A stretch of 64,000 nucleotides of DNA, from contig NZ_JBBOCJ010000001.1 in NCBI RefSeq assembly GCF_038002345.1, positions 1,612,001 to 1,676,000 on the forward strand, read 5' to 3'. Position 1 is the stretch's first letter. Each line of letters opens with the position of its first letter. The position numbers were made by a program, and so were the translations under genes. The notes beneath the pieces are model-generated. The model was not told the DNA's origin. It did not search any database and saw only the letters and a list, made by a program, of their open reading frames with translations. The stretch comes from Paenibacillus sp. FSL M7-0420 (GTDB lineage: Bacteria > Bacillota > Bacilli > Paenibacillales > Paenibacillaceae). This document shows, one piece after another, positions 16,758 to 26,462 of this stretch.

Positions 16758-17642
16758 GTGGCTAAACGTTACCGCAGCGCCGGAGAAATCACCTTTGACG
16801 TTTTTAATTACGTGGTGCTGGGCATCATCGGGATCGCGGCCATCCTGCCGTTCCTGTTTGTAGTCGCCGGTTCCTTCGCCACCGAGGCGGAAATTACGAA
16901 GCGCGCTGTCTTTTTGATTCCGACGACGATCTCGCTGGACGCTTACCGGTTTATTTTCTCCACAGATACCATTGTCCGCAGCATCGGGGTCTCACTGTAC
17001 GTGACGGTGATCGGTACGGCAGTTAATTTGTTCTTCACGGTTACCATGGCCTACCCGATGGCGAAGCGGTACCTGATGGGCCGCAATCTGATCCTCAATC
17101 TGGTCATCTTCACCATGCTGTTCGGGGGCGGGATGATTCCCACCTATCTGGTGATCCGCGAGCTGCATCTGCTCGATACGCTGAATGCCCTGATTCTTCC
17201 GGGGGCGATCAGCGCCTTCAACCTGATTATTGTCAAAAACTTCTTCCAGGAGCTTCCCGCCGAGATGGAGGAGGCGGCCCGCATTGACGGATGCACGGAG
17301 CTGGGGCTGCTGTGGAGAATCGTGCTGCCGCTGTCGAAGCCGGTGCTGGCGACGTTCACGCTCTTTTATGCGGTCGGACACTGGAATAACTTCTTCTCGG
17401 CGCTGCTCTACATCAACGATCCGTCCAAGTGGCCGCTGCAGGTGATGCTGCGCCAGATCGTCATGCTGTCCCAGTCGGCAGCGGGGGATCTCAGCTCTAT
17501 GGACCCGAATTTCGTGCAGCCGCCGGAGCAGTCAATCAAAATGGCCGTCATCGTGGTCGGCACCCTGCCGATTATGTGCGTGTATCCGTTTCTGCAGAAG
17601 CATTTTGCCAAAGGGGTGATGCTGGGTTCAGTCAAAGGGTAA
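16758..17642 (+). CDS. LplC/YtcP-like sugar ABC transporter permease
   Basis: A 294-residue six-helix membrane protein. GTG 16758 was chosen because AAAAGGAGG lies 8 bases before it; the open frame upstream of it overlaps the preceding gene in another frame. The EAA loop EMEEAARIDGCTELGLLW is at about residues 169-186, and the C-terminus FLQKHFAKGVMLGSVKG is the family's standard ending. It is the second channel subunit of the Lpl-type importer, 16 bases after the first permease gene and 36 before the binding protein. Confidence 0.93.
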   Translation: MAKRYRSAGEITFDVFNYVVLGIIGIAAILPFLFVVAGSFATEAEITKRAVFLIPTTISLDAYRFIFSTDTIVRSIGVSLYVTVIGTAVNLFFTVTMAYPMAKRYLMGRNLILNLVIFTMLFGGGMIPTYLVIRELHLLDTLNALILPGAISAFNLIIVKNFFQELPAEMEEAARIDGCTELGLLWRIVLPLSKPVLATFTLFYAVGHWNNFFSALLYINDPSKWPLQVMLRQIVMLSQSAAGDLSSMDPNFVQPPEQSIKMAVIVVGTLPIMCVYPFLQKHFAKGVMLGSVKG

Positions 17643-17678
17643 CCGGTTAGTCAACATATAAAGGGAGGCCAAGTGATA

Positions 17679-19286
17679 ATGAAGATGAAGCGGAGCAGAG
17701 GTTCACGGTCTGCGAAAAAAGGGTTGTTCATGCTGCTGGCTATGATTATGATTCTAAGTGTATTGTCCGGCTGCGGCGGGAATGGGGAGAATGCGGGAGC
17801 GGGACAGAAGGAGCCTGCCGGGGACAGCGGGAAGGCGGACGGCACAGCCAAGGCTGAGGAGCCGCTTGCGCTGACATTGATGCTGCCGATTTTCAAAACC
17901 AATTATCCGAAGGACGGCAGTCCGGTCGCCGCCAAGCTGGAGGAGCTGACGAACACCAAGATTCATTTCGAATGGGTGCCTAATGCGTCCTATGCCGACA
18001 AATTCAACATTACGCTGGCTTCCGGCAAGCTGCCTGATATTATGTATGTAGGTGATGTGAAGGCCTCCAGCTTCGTGAATGCAGCGAGATCCGGCGCGTT
18101 CTGGGAGGTGGGTCCGTATCTCAAGGATTATCCGAATCTCAGCGGGGCGAAGGAGGTCATTCTGAATAACTCGGCCATCGACGGCAAGAATTACGGAATC
18201 TACAGAGGGCGGGCGCTGGGACGTAACGGCGTGGTGTTCCGCAAGGACTGGATGGAGAAGCTCGGGCTCGCGGAACCGAAGACCGTTGATGATTTCTATT
18301 CGATGTTAAAAGCGTTCAAGGAGCAGGACCCGGACGGCAACGGCCAGGCGGATACGTACGGTATGGTGCTGGTCAAGTGGACCGGCCAGTGGGCCAGCGG
18401 CTTCGATACGATGAAGCTGTGGTTCGGTTCTCCGAACAAGTGGGGCGTTCAGGAAGGGAAGCTCGTGCCTGAGCATGAATATCCCGGTTATTTGGAAGCG
18501 CTTAAATTCATGAAAAAGCTGTACGATGAGCAGCTGATCAACGCGGACTTTGCGGTGATGGACAGCTCTAAATGGAATGATCCGGTCGTCAACAACAAGG
18601 CCGGCGTCATTGTCGATGTGGTCGATAACGCGGCCCGTCTGGATGACAAGATTCATGCCGCTCTCCAAAAAGAAGGCAAAGACGAGCCGGAACGCCATTA
18701 TATGGATGTGATCGGCGGTGTGACTGGAGCAGACGGCGCGCTGCATACCCTCCCGACCTCGGGCTTCTCCGGCATGCTGGCCATTCCGAAGTCTTCGGTC
18801 AAAACCGAGGAGGAGCTGAAGCAGGTCCTGGCCTTCCTGGACCGGCTGAATGATGAGGATCTGCAGACGATGCTGAACTATGGTATTGAAGGCGTGCATT
18901 ACAAGCTGGTGGACGGATATATCGAACGCTCCAGCGATACCGTTCTGCTGGAATCGGAAGTGGAAGGCCTGAACCAGATGCTGCCGTTCATCCCGGAGGA
19001 CAAGGCGAAGCAGGTGAAGCAGACCCCGCTGCGGCTGAAGCAGACCGAGGTACAGAAGACGAATGAAGCGACGATTGTGACCAATCCGGCGGAAGCGCTG
19101 ATCTCGGCAGTCTATACGCAAAAAGGCTCACAGCTGGATAACGTAATCAACGATGCGCGTATCAAATTCATTGTCGGCCAGATGGATGAGGCCGGGTTGA
19201 AGTCCGCTTTTGAGGTATGGCGGAAGACCGGCGGAGATGAGCTGGTGAAGGAAATGAATGAATTGTACGCCTCAGCGGGCAAGTAA
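17679..19286 (+). CDS. LplA-like extracellular solute-binding lipoprotein
   Basis: A 535-residue lipoprotein. The N-terminal signal (MLLAMIMILSVLSGC) ends in the lipobox with lipidated Cys32, followed by a Gly/Glu-rich linker. The mature part matches the long cluster-D type binding proteins of LplA kind (TLMLPIFKTNYPKDGSP; FRKDWMEKLGLAEPKTVDDF; DPDGNGQADTYG with a likely Ca-binding loop). It captures the oligosaccharide outside the membrane and hands it to the two permeases encoded upstream. ATG 17679 is 10 bases after AAGGGAGG; a GTG six bases earlier is too close. Likely ligand is an unsaturated or native rhamnogalacturonan oligomer, by context. Confidence 0.92.
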   Translation: MKMKRSRGSRSAKKGLFMLLAMIMILSVLSGCGGNGENAGAGQKEPAGDSGKADGTAKAEEPLALTLMLPIFKTNYPKDGSPVAAKLEELTNTKIHFEWVPNASYADKFNITLASGKLPDIMYVGDVKASSFVNAARSGAFWEVGPYLKDYPNLSGAKEVILNNSAIDGKNYGIYRGRALGRNGVVFRKDWMEKLGLAEPKTVDDFYSMLKAFKEQDPDGNGQADTYGMVLVKWTGQWASGFDTMKLWFGSPNKWGVQEGKLVPEHEYPGYLEALKFMKKLYDEQLINADFAVMDSSKWNDPVVNNKAGVIVDVVDNAARLDDKIHAALQKEGKDEPERHYMDVIGGVTGADGALHTLPTSGFSGMLAIPKSSVKTEEELKQVLAFLDRLNDEDLQTMLNYGIEGVHYKLVDGYIERSSDTVLLESEVEGLNQMLPFIPEDKAKQVKQTPLRLKQTEVQKTNEATIVTNPAEALISAVYTQKGSQLDNVINDARIKFIVGQMDEAGLKSAFEVWRKTGGDELVKEMNELYASAGK

Positions 19287-19367
19287 AATCCGGTCCTGCT
19301 CCAGTCTCCGGCCGGTCTGTGCCCGCTGCGGCTGCATAGCTGCAACTCTAAACTAAGGATTCGGCTG

Positions 19368-21743
19368 GTGAATGCAATGGAGAATGAAGGGGCAGGAGCA
19401 CGGAACAGGTATACGCGAGGCCGGGCGGGACGCAAGGGCCGTTATTACCGCAATAATCTCATTATTGTGCTGATCGTCTCGTCCATTCCCGGGCTGATCA
19501 TCGGGCTGCTGGTCTATTTTATGGCCGGGGGCAATCTTGAGAAGGAGCTGCTCCGGATGCATAACCGGCAGATTGAGCAGCGGGCGGACAACATTAATGA
19601 TCAATTGTCCAATCTGGAGCTGATGCTGGCCCACTGGGCCTTCGATCCGAAGTTCGACTATGGGCTGAGCAACATGGATTTCATCCGCAATCATGAGCGG
19701 GCCTGGGATATTACGAAGACGCTGGTAGTCATGCAGGGCTCGAATTCCATGGTGCGGCAGGTTGAGCTGTATCTGGCCGGTAATCAGCCGGTGCGCTTCG
19801 GCACGGAGTACGGGACACTGGCTGCGGAGGAGGAAGCGCTGTACTCGAAGCTGCTGAAGCAGGAGCGGAGCACGTACTGGACGGAATGGGCTTTTGATCC
19901 GGTGAACCCGGAGCAGAAGGAGCTGACGCTGGTGCACCATATCCCCGGCGGCAGCCGGGAGCCCTTCGGGGCGCTGCTGCTGCGGATGGATACAGAGAAG
20001 GTATCCGCGCTGCTGCGGACCATGACCCCATACAACACGGGGGAGGTGTTCATGGAGCAGAAATCCGGCGGATTGTTCATCTCGGGGAGCGGGATGGATG
20101 CGCCCACGCCGCTGGTTACGGCGCTGCGGACTGCGATTACAGCCAAAGGCAGCCAGGATAGCGGATCATTTCTGTATGACTGGAATGGGGTTACTTATGC
20201 GGTGACCTATGGTGATTTCTCGCGGATTGCCAGTGAATGGCGGTATGTGTCGGCTTCGCCGATCTCCAGCGTAACCTCTCCAGTGGTCTGGCTGTCCCGG
20301 ATGATTATCCTGGTCAGCCTGTGCGCCTTGCTGCTGGCGGCGGTCTTGTCCTGGATTGCTTCCCGCAGAATCTATTCGCCGGTCCGCCGCCTGCTTCAGA
20401 CGCTGCTCCCTGAGCATGCGGCCTCCGGGGACCGGGTGGATGAGCTGACGCTGATCGAGCGGCACTGGCAGAACCTGCACGGACAGCAGCACGCCCTCCA
20501 GTACACGCTCTCGGAGCAGCTTCCGCATGTGCAGCAGAGCTTCCTGCACCAGCTGTTCCAGGGGTATCTGTATGCCTATTCCGAACAGGATCTCCAGAGC
20601 CGGATGAAGCAGTATAAGTGGGAAGTGGAGAACTGTACGTTCGTGGTGCTGTATATCCAGCTGACCGGCATCTCCAGCCTGGAGGCCAAGTTCCGCAGCG
20701 GCGACGAGAGTCTGGTGTCGTTCGCGGCCGTCAATATTACCTTGGAGCTTGCCCGTGAGCATTTCGGCCGGGCGGAGACGGTCAATCTGCATGACCTTAC
20801 CTCCGGTATGCTGCTGATGGAACCGGGAAGCGGCCCCGATCCGGCCCGCGTAGGCGCCTTCGGTGAAGAGCTGGCGGCTACCTTGAGCCGGATGCTTAAG
20901 CTTCAGGCCACGGTGGCGTACAGTGCAGGGATCGGGAGTATCTCTGCGATTCCGAGGTCGTTCGAGGCGGCGAAGCAGGCGGCCAGCCACAGCAGGTACG
21001 GGGGCGGGAACCAGATCATCAGCCTGGAGCAGCTGGAGCGGGAGGGGCAGGGCACTCCCTTGCCGCAGTATTCCTTCGCGCTGGAGCGCGGGCTGATTCA
21101 GGCGCTGCGGACCGGAGAAGCAGAGGAGGCGGACCGGCTGCTGGAGGAATTCCTGGAGACGCTCTCCGCAGGCGGCGCGAAGGTGATCGACGTACAGCAG
21201 GGCATGCTGCATCTGCTCGGCGCGATCCTTCATGCGGTGCTGGAGGCCGGGATGGCCCAGAGCCAGCTATTGCGCGGCAGGAATCTGTATGCCAGTCTCT
21301 CGCAGATTCATGAGCCGGGCCTGATTCTCTCCTGGTTCCGTACGCAGGTCATCGCCCCCTTCCTGAAGGAGCTGTGTGAACGATCGGACGCCGGAATAAG
21401 ACGGACGATTGATCAGGCGATGCTGTACATTCAGCAGCATTATATGGACAATATCTCGCTGGATAGCTGTGCAGATGTTACAGGCACCAGCCCTTTTCTG
21501 CTCAGCAAGTCGTTCAAGCGGGTCACCGGGCAGAATTTCATCGATTATCTGACGGAGCTTCGGCTCGCCAAGGCGAAGGAGCTGCTGAGGGACACGGATC
21601 TGAAGATGAACGATGTTGCCTTGCAGGTCGGCTATCAGCAGAGCTATTTCAACCGGATTTTCAAAAAACAGGAGGACATCACGCCGACACGTTACCGTGA
21701 ACTGAGCCGACAGGAGGGGGATAAGGAGAACGGGACCCGGTAA
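19368..21743 (+). CDS. Membrane-bound AraC-family regulator (YesS-like)
   Basis: A 791-residue one-component sensor. One helix (about residues 30-52), an extracellular sensing region of about 250 residues, a second helix (about 308-330), a cytoplasmic linker, and a C-terminal double HTH of AraC type (about 690-785; YMDNISLDSCADVTGTSPFL and VALQVGYQQSYFNRIFKK). This is the architecture of B. subtilis YesS, which activates the rhamnogalacturonan regulon. The start is GTG 19368, 8 bases after TAAGGA; ATG 19377 is an alternative. It lies between the transporter genes and the catabolic genes and most likely activates the cluster on sensing pectin fragments. Confidence 0.9.
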   Translation: MNAMENEGAGARNRYTRGRAGRKGRYYRNNLIIVLIVSSIPGLIIGLLVYFMAGGNLEKELLRMHNRQIEQRADNINDQLSNLELMLAHWAFDPKFDYGLSNMDFIRNHERAWDITKTLVVMQGSNSMVRQVELYLAGNQPVRFGTEYGTLAAEEEALYSKLLKQERSTYWTEWAFDPVNPEQKELTLVHHIPGGSREPFGALLLRMDTEKVSALLRTMTPYNTGEVFMEQKSGGLFISGSGMDAPTPLVTALRTAITAKGSQDSGSFLYDWNGVTYAVTYGDFSRIASEWRYVSASPISSVTSPVVWLSRMIILVSLCALLLAAVLSWIASRRIYSPVRRLLQTLLPEHAASGDRVDELTLIERHWQNLHGQQHALQYTLSEQLPHVQQSFLHQLFQGYLYAYSEQDLQSRMKQYKWEVENCTFVVLYIQLTGISSLEAKFRSGDESLVSFAAVNITLELAREHFGRAETVNLHDLTSGMLLMEPGSGPDPARVGAFGEELAATLSRMLKLQATVAYSAGIGSISAIPRSFEAAKQAASHSRYGGGNQIISLEQLEREGQGTPLPQYSFALERGLIQALRTGEAEEADRLLEEFLETLSAGGAKVIDVQQGMLHLLGAILHAVLEAGMAQSQLLRGRNLYASLSQIHEPGLILSWFRTQVIAPFLKELCERSDAGIRRTIDQAMLYIQQHYMDNISLDSCADVTGTSPFLLSKSFKRVTGQNFIDYLTELRLAKAKELLRDTDLKMNDVALQVGYQQSYFNRIFKKQEDITPTRYRELSRQEGDKENGTR

Positions 21744-21861
21744 GCGGGAACCAGGTGAGAATGCCAGCGGCTCACTTCCCGTGATCCCGGTGTCCGCAGG
21801 CCTCCTGCTCCGGGAACGGTTCATTCGTCCGGGTGATGTCTCATAAAGGAGATGACAGAAG

Positions 21862-24801
21862 ATGACCTCTTTATCATCGGCCCTGCCGGTCCAGTTACGG
21901 TGGCTGAACCCGCCTGCTGCGGCTGCGGGGGTGACCTGGGGAGTTCCCTGGTCCAAGGGCGATCTGAAGCGCGGAGAATTGGCTGCGCTATGTCTGAAAG
22001 GGGAGGCAGAAGATTTCAGTCTGCCGCTGCAGAGCCGCCCGGCTGCGTATTGGCCGGACGGCAGCATTAAATGGTCTTTGCATTCTGCCGTATGCCCTGA
22101 AGGGAGTACGGCAGGATACACGCTGGAACGCTCTGCCGGGCAGAGCGCTGTGACCGCAGCCTTCCAGGTATCCGTGGAAGAGACGGAGGAGGCTTATATC
22201 GTCGATACCGGCAGCATTCGTTGCACCGTGGTCAAGCGTGGTCCAGGTGTGATCTCCCGGATCATCCGCCGGGACACGGCGGAATCCGGGGGACCGGACG
22301 ACGATCATGGATATTATGGAGCTGTGGAGGCGGGGTTAGGATCAGGCTCGGGTAAGCTGGTGTGCAGCGGAAGCGAGTTGGTCTGTCTCCGCGAGCAGCG
22401 GGACATCCTCAGCGGGGAGCTGACGCTGCGGCAGGAGCGGTTCACCGGAGTAACGCTGAAGGCTAGCCTGGAGGAGCGGGGACCGGTACGTGCCGTGATC
22501 CGGCTGGACGGGCGGCATAGAAGCACAAGGAGAGCCAGGGAGTGGCTTCCTTATACTTTGCGGCTCTATTTCTATGCCGGGCTTGCGTCCATCCGGCTGG
22601 TGCATACCTTCCATTATGACGGCAACCCGCAGCAGGATTTCATCAAGGGACTGGGCTTGCTGTTCAAGGTGCCGCTCAGCGGTCCACTGTATAACCGCCA
22701 TGTCCGGCTGGCGGGCAGCGGGGGAATCTTCAGCGAATCCCCCAAGACGCTCCAGACCCGCAGAACCCGGGGCAAATATGCTGGTATGTTCGCCGGGCAG
22801 CTTGAGGGGCAGAGCCAGGAATTTGATCCTGTGGAGGATGCCTATTTCACCAGCCTGCTCCAGGACTCGGCAGTATGGGATGACTTCCGGCTGGTGCAGG
22901 ATTCGTCTGAACATTATGCCGTGCATAAGCGGACCGGACCGGATTGCACCTGGATTAAAGGGGCGGAAGGCCGGAGGGCCGGAGGACTGGGTTATATCGG
23001 CTGTGACGGCGGAGGACTGGCTGCCGGAGTGAAGGATTTCTGGCAGAAGCATCCGTCCGGGCTGGAGATCAGCGGCACCTCCGGCGCGGAAGCGGCGTTA
23101 ACCGTCTGGTTCTGGACGCCGGAGGCGCAGGCGATGGACCTGCGCCATTATGATACGAAGACGCATGTCGAATCCTCCTATGAAGGCGCGGAGGAGCTGC
23201 GGGCAACCCCTTACGGCATCGCCAATACGAACGAGCTGACCTTGTGGTGTACCTTGCGGACGCCGGATTCCGGGCAGCTCCGGCAGATGCAGCGGCAGGC
23301 GGATGAACCGCCGCTGCTGGTCTGTGAACCCGAATATTTTCACCGCAGCCGGGCGTTTGGACTCTGGAGCCTGCCGGACCGGAGCACCCCGGCCAAGGCG
23401 TACCTGGAGGACCGGCTGGACGGGATTATCAGCTTTTACCAGAAGGAGATTGAGCAGCGGAAGTGGTACGGCCTGTGGGATTATGGCGACTTCATGCACA
23501 GCTATGATCCGGTCCGCCATGTCTGGAATTATGATCTGGGCGGCTGTGCGTGGCAGAACGCCGAGCTGGTGCCGAATATGTGGCTGTGGGTGAGCTTCCT
23601 GCGGACCGGACGCGCAGATATTTACCGGATGGCTGAAGCGATGGCCCGGCACACGAGCGAGGTGGATGTATATCATTTCGGGGAATATGCGGGTCTTGGC
23701 TCCCGGCATAATGTCGTGCATTGGGGCTGCGGCTGCAAGGAAGCGCGGATTGCTATGGCGGGTCTGCACCGCTATTACTATTATCTGACCGGTGATGAGC
23801 GGACCGGCGACATCATGGACAGTGTGAAGGATGCGGATTATTCCACGGTGACGCTGGACCCGATGAGGGCTTATTTTCCGAAGGATGAATTCGAGACGCA
23901 TGTGCGGGTGGGACCGGACTGGGCCGCGTTCAGCTCCAATTGGATGACCCGCTGGGAACGTTATGAGGATACGGCCTACCGCGACAAAATCCTAACCGGC
24001 ATCGACTGCATCAAAGCGGCCAATCTGCGGCTGATCTCCGGTCCAACCTATGGATACGATCCCGCAACGGGCATTCTCAGCCCAATGGGCGATGACAACT
24101 GGGGACGGCATCTGGCGATCTGCATGGGTGGTCCGCAGGTGTGGTTCGAGCTGGCGATGATGCTGGAGGACCCGGAGTGGGAGGACATGCTTGCTGAGTT
24201 CGGTGTCTTCTATAACTTGCCGGAGGAAGAGCAGCTGCTTAGATCCGGAGGTGCGATTACAGGCAAGCTGCGCTTCGAGCATCCGGTGCTGAGTGTGGCT
24301 ATTGCCGCCTACGGCGCTTGGGTCAAGGATGACCGGGCTACGGCGGAACGCTGCTGGAGCATTCTGCTTGAGAACCCGTTCGGCATCGTCAATCTTCAAG
24401 CGGAGCTGAAGCAGGTGACTTATACGGAAGCGCTGAATGAGATCGACTGGATGAATACGAATGAAGCCTCGCAGTGGTCGCTGAATACGATCATTGCACT
24501 GGAGCTGATTGCCGAAGCTCTGCCTGCAAGGGAAGAAGGTTCCGGGGGAGAAGCCGGAGCCGCTGGAGCTAGAGCTAGTGCAAGAGCTGGTGCGGAAACT
24601 GAAGCTAGTGCTGGTGAAGAAGGCTATGTGGAAGCTGGAGCCGCTGCAGAAGCTGCAGAAGCTGATACAAAAGCGGGTGCAGAAGCTGGCGCAGGAACTG
24701 GTGATAAAGCGGGTGCAGGAACTGATCCCGTAGCTGGGGGTAGTGAACAGGCAGGAGCTAGTGACGGTGCAGGTCGCGGGAAGGGAGCGGATGTCCGATG
24801 A
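21862..24801 (+). CDS. PcRGLX/YetA-like exo-rhamnogalacturonan lyase (PL26 type)
   Basis: A 979-residue protein without signal peptide. Residues 1 to about 885 resemble YetA/PcRGLX: N-terminal beta domain (VQLRWLNPPAAAAGVTWGVP, YWPDGSIKWSLHSA), a middle domain, and an alpha/alpha-barrel with WYGLWDYGDFMHSYD, NYDLGGCAWQNAELVP and HWGCGCKEARIAMAGLH. The family cleaves rhamnogalacturonan I from the end by beta-elimination. ATG 21862 follows AAAGGAG. Odd point: the last 90 residues (890-979) are a low-complexity Ala/Gly/Glu tail encoded by short GCAGAAGCTG-like DNA repeats, not expected for the family. The stop overlaps the next start (ATGA). Confidence 0.82.
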   Translation: MTSLSSALPVQLRWLNPPAAAAGVTWGVPWSKGDLKRGELAALCLKGEAEDFSLPLQSRPAAYWPDGSIKWSLHSAVCPEGSTAGYTLERSAGQSAVTAAFQVSVEETEEAYIVDTGSIRCTVVKRGPGVISRIIRRDTAESGGPDDDHGYYGAVEAGLGSGSGKLVCSGSELVCLREQRDILSGELTLRQERFTGVTLKASLEERGPVRAVIRLDGRHRSTRRAREWLPYTLRLYFYAGLASIRLVHTFHYDGNPQQDFIKGLGLLFKVPLSGPLYNRHVRLAGSGGIFSESPKTLQTRRTRGKYAGMFAGQLEGQSQEFDPVEDAYFTSLLQDSAVWDDFRLVQDSSEHYAVHKRTGPDCTWIKGAEGRRAGGLGYIGCDGGGLAAGVKDFWQKHPSGLEISGTSGAEAALTVWFWTPEAQAMDLRHYDTKTHVESSYEGAEELRATPYGIANTNELTLWCTLRTPDSGQLRQMQRQADEPPLLVCEPEYFHRSRAFGLWSLPDRSTPAKAYLEDRLDGIISFYQKEIEQRKWYGLWDYGDFMHSYDPVRHVWNYDLGGCAWQNAELVPNMWLWVSFLRTGRADIYRMAEAMARHTSEVDVYHFGEYAGLGSRHNVVHWGCGCKEARIAMAGLHRYYYYLTGDERTGDIMDSVKDADYSTVTLDPMRAYFPKDEFETHVRVGPDWAAFSSNWMTRWERYEDTAYRDKILTGIDCIKAANLRLISGPTYGYDPATGILSPMGDDNWGRHLAICMGGPQVWFELAMMLEDPEWEDMLAEFGVFYNLPEEEQLLRSGGAITGKLRFEHPVLSVAIAAYGAWVKDDRATAERCWSILLENPFGIVNLQAELKQVTYTEALNEIDWMNTNEASQWSLNTIIALELIAEALPAREEGSGGEAGAAGARASARAGAETEASAGEEGYVEAGAAAEAAEADTKAGAEAGAGTGDKAGAGTDPVAGGSEQAGASDGAGRGKGADVR

Positions 24802-25493
24802 CGGTGCAGCAGGACTTAGCAATGATTCCGGAAGGCTGGCGCAAGATTTACCGCAATACCCTGGAAGGACCCGTACAGGTGGAAGGCTTCCGTATGGAAG
24901 GCGACGGAGCAGTTTCGTTTCCGCAGGGACGGCTGCGGCTGGAAAGCACCCGGAGTGCAGAGGAAGGGCAGAAGGCGAATGTGGTCTTTTGGTGCCCGGA
25001 GATCTTCCCCGCCGAGGTTGCCGTATCCTGGAGGTTCCGCCCGCTGCGCGAGCCGGGGCTGGCTATTCTGTTCTTCGCGGCTGCCGGTGCCGGGGGCAAG
25101 GATCTGTTCGACCCGTCCCTGCCGGTCCGCACGGGCGAATATGACCAGTACCATCATGGGGAGATGGATGCCTATCATATCTCTTATTTTCGCCGGATGT
25201 GGGAGGAGGAGCGGGCTTTTCATACCTGTAATCTGCGCAAAAGCTACGGCTTCCACCTGGTCGCCCAAGGGGCTGATCCGCTCCCGGATACCGCCGATAT
25301 GACCGAGGCCTACCGGATGCTGGTGGTGAAGCGGGGGGCTGCTGTGACTTTTGCTATCAATGAATTGCCGGTGCTGCACTGGTTGGATGACGGCTCGTCC
25401 TTCGGTCCGCTGCTGGGCGGAGGCCGGATCGGCTTCCGGCAAATGGCACCGCTGATTGCAGAGTACAGTGATCTGACGGTCTACGCGCCTTGA
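24798..25493 (+). CDS. YesU-like protein (DUF1961)
   Basis: A 231-residue protein of the YesU/DUF1961 family, a concanavalin-like beta-sandwich by family knowledge. Recognisable segments are FRPLREPGLAILFFAAAG, GEYDQYHHGEMDAYHISYFR and CNLRKSYGFHLVAQGADPL. No signal peptide. The exact function is unknown, but the gene is constantly found in rhamnogalacturonan clusters. ATG 24798 overlaps the TGA of the lyase gene by four bases, so translation is coupled. Confidence 0.88.
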   Translation: MTVQQDLAMIPEGWRKIYRNTLEGPVQVEGFRMEGDGAVSFPQGRLRLESTRSAEEGQKANVVFWCPEIFPAEVAVSWRFRPLREPGLAILFFAAAGAGGKDLFDPSLPVRTGEYDQYHHGEMDAYHISYFRRMWEEERAFHTCNLRKSYGFHLVAQGADPLPDTADMTEAYRMLVVKRGAAVTFAINELPVLHWLDDGSSFGPLLGGGRIGFRQMAPLIAEYSDLTVYAP

Positions 25494-25534
25494 AGCTTGG
25501 ATAGGTGGCTGGGCGGGTGAACATATGCGTCCAC

Positions 25535-25598
25535 TCCAAACATTCTCTGGAGTCACGGCTATCCCGTAACAAAAAATATACAAGTTCAATTTATATAG
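25535..25598. repeat. Right-end remnant of the MITE-like element (copy 3)
   Basis: TTCTCTGGAGTCACGGCTAT followed by CCC and, after a short variable piece, ACAAGTTCAATTTATATAG reproduces the right end of the element at 15325-15581 (its 15526-15581). It lies in the gap between the yesU-like and deacetylase genes within one operon and ends 15 bases before the deacetylase ribosome binding site. Confidence 0.7.
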
Positions 25599-25630
25599 GG
25601 ACTGACGATTATGAAGGAGGCTTAACTGCA

Positions 25631-26431
25631 ATGCCGGGAGTCTATTACTGCTACCCGCAAGGCCGTCATAAGGCGCTGACCATGAGCTATGATGACGGGC
25701 GGCGGGCGGATGAACGTCTGGTTGGCCTGTTCAACCAGCACGGGATCAAGGGCAGCTTCCATTTGAATTCGGGGCTGCTTGGTGAAGGGGACCGCATCAG
25801 GCCGGACGAGGTTGCGGCCCTCTACCATGGACATGAGGTCAGCGTGCATACGCGGAGTCATCCGACGCTGGCGCGTTGCCCGCAGGAGTCAGTCGTGGAG
25901 GAGATTATGGAGGACCGCAGGGTGCTGGAAGGGCTGGTCCGCCAGCCTGTGCGCGGCATGTCTTACCCGAACGGCTCGTATACGCAGGAGATCAAGGCGC
26001 TGCTGCCGCATCTGGGCATTGAGTATGCCCGCACAGTGCAGTCTACCGGGGGGTTCGCCCTCCCGGAGGACTGGCTGGAGTGGCAGGCGACCTGTCATCA
26101 TAACCGGGAGCTGCTTGCTCTTGGGGAGGCTTTTGTGGGGCTGCATAAGCGGCAGTATCTGTACTTGATGTATGTGTGGGGGCATAGCTACGAGTTCGAC
26201 AATGACAACAACTGGGAGCTGATGGAGCGCTTCTGCGCCATGGCGGGCGGATGCGGGGACATCTGGTATGCGACCAATCTGGAGCTGGTGCATTACATGA
26301 AGGCTTGCCGGGGGCTGCTGTTCTCGGCGGCAAGGGACTTCGTCTATAATCCGGGAGCGTCTGCTGTATGGCTGGAGGTTGGCGGTACGGTAGTCGAGGT
26401 GCCCGGGGGACAGACTGTGGATTTGGGCTGA
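25631..26431 (+). CDS. Polysaccharide deacetylase family protein (NodB domain)
   Basis: A 266-residue protein. ATG 25631 is 10 bases after AAGGAGG (25614-25620); the frame is open upstream to 25505 only because it runs through the repeat remnant. NodB-type metal motifs are visible: SYDDG at about 19-23 and HTRSHP at about 74-79, with MSYPNGSY as the later active-site strand. No signal peptide, so it should act on imported sugars inside the cell, possibly removing acetyl groups from pectin oligosaccharides; this substrate is inferred from the operon. It belongs to the operon 24798-30298. Confidence 0.87.
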   Translation: MPGVYYCYPQGRHKALTMSYDDGRRADERLVGLFNQHGIKGSFHLNSGLLGEGDRIRPDEVAALYHGHEVSVHTRSHPTLARCPQESVVEEIMEDRRVLEGLVRQPVRGMSYPNGSYTQEIKALLPHLGIEYARTVQSTGGFALPEDWLEWQATCHHNRELLALGEAFVGLHKRQYLYLMYVWGHSYEFDNDNNWELMERFCAMAGGCGDIWYATNLELVHYMKACRGLLFSAARDFVYNPGASAVWLEVGGTVVEVPGGQTVDLG

Positions 26432-26462
26432 TACAGAACAGGGATAGAGTGAAGGAGGATGT

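Noticed and set aside
25505..25630. N-terminal extension of the deacetylase
   Set aside because: The extension is translated repeat remnant; the strong AAGGAGG site fits ATG 25631.
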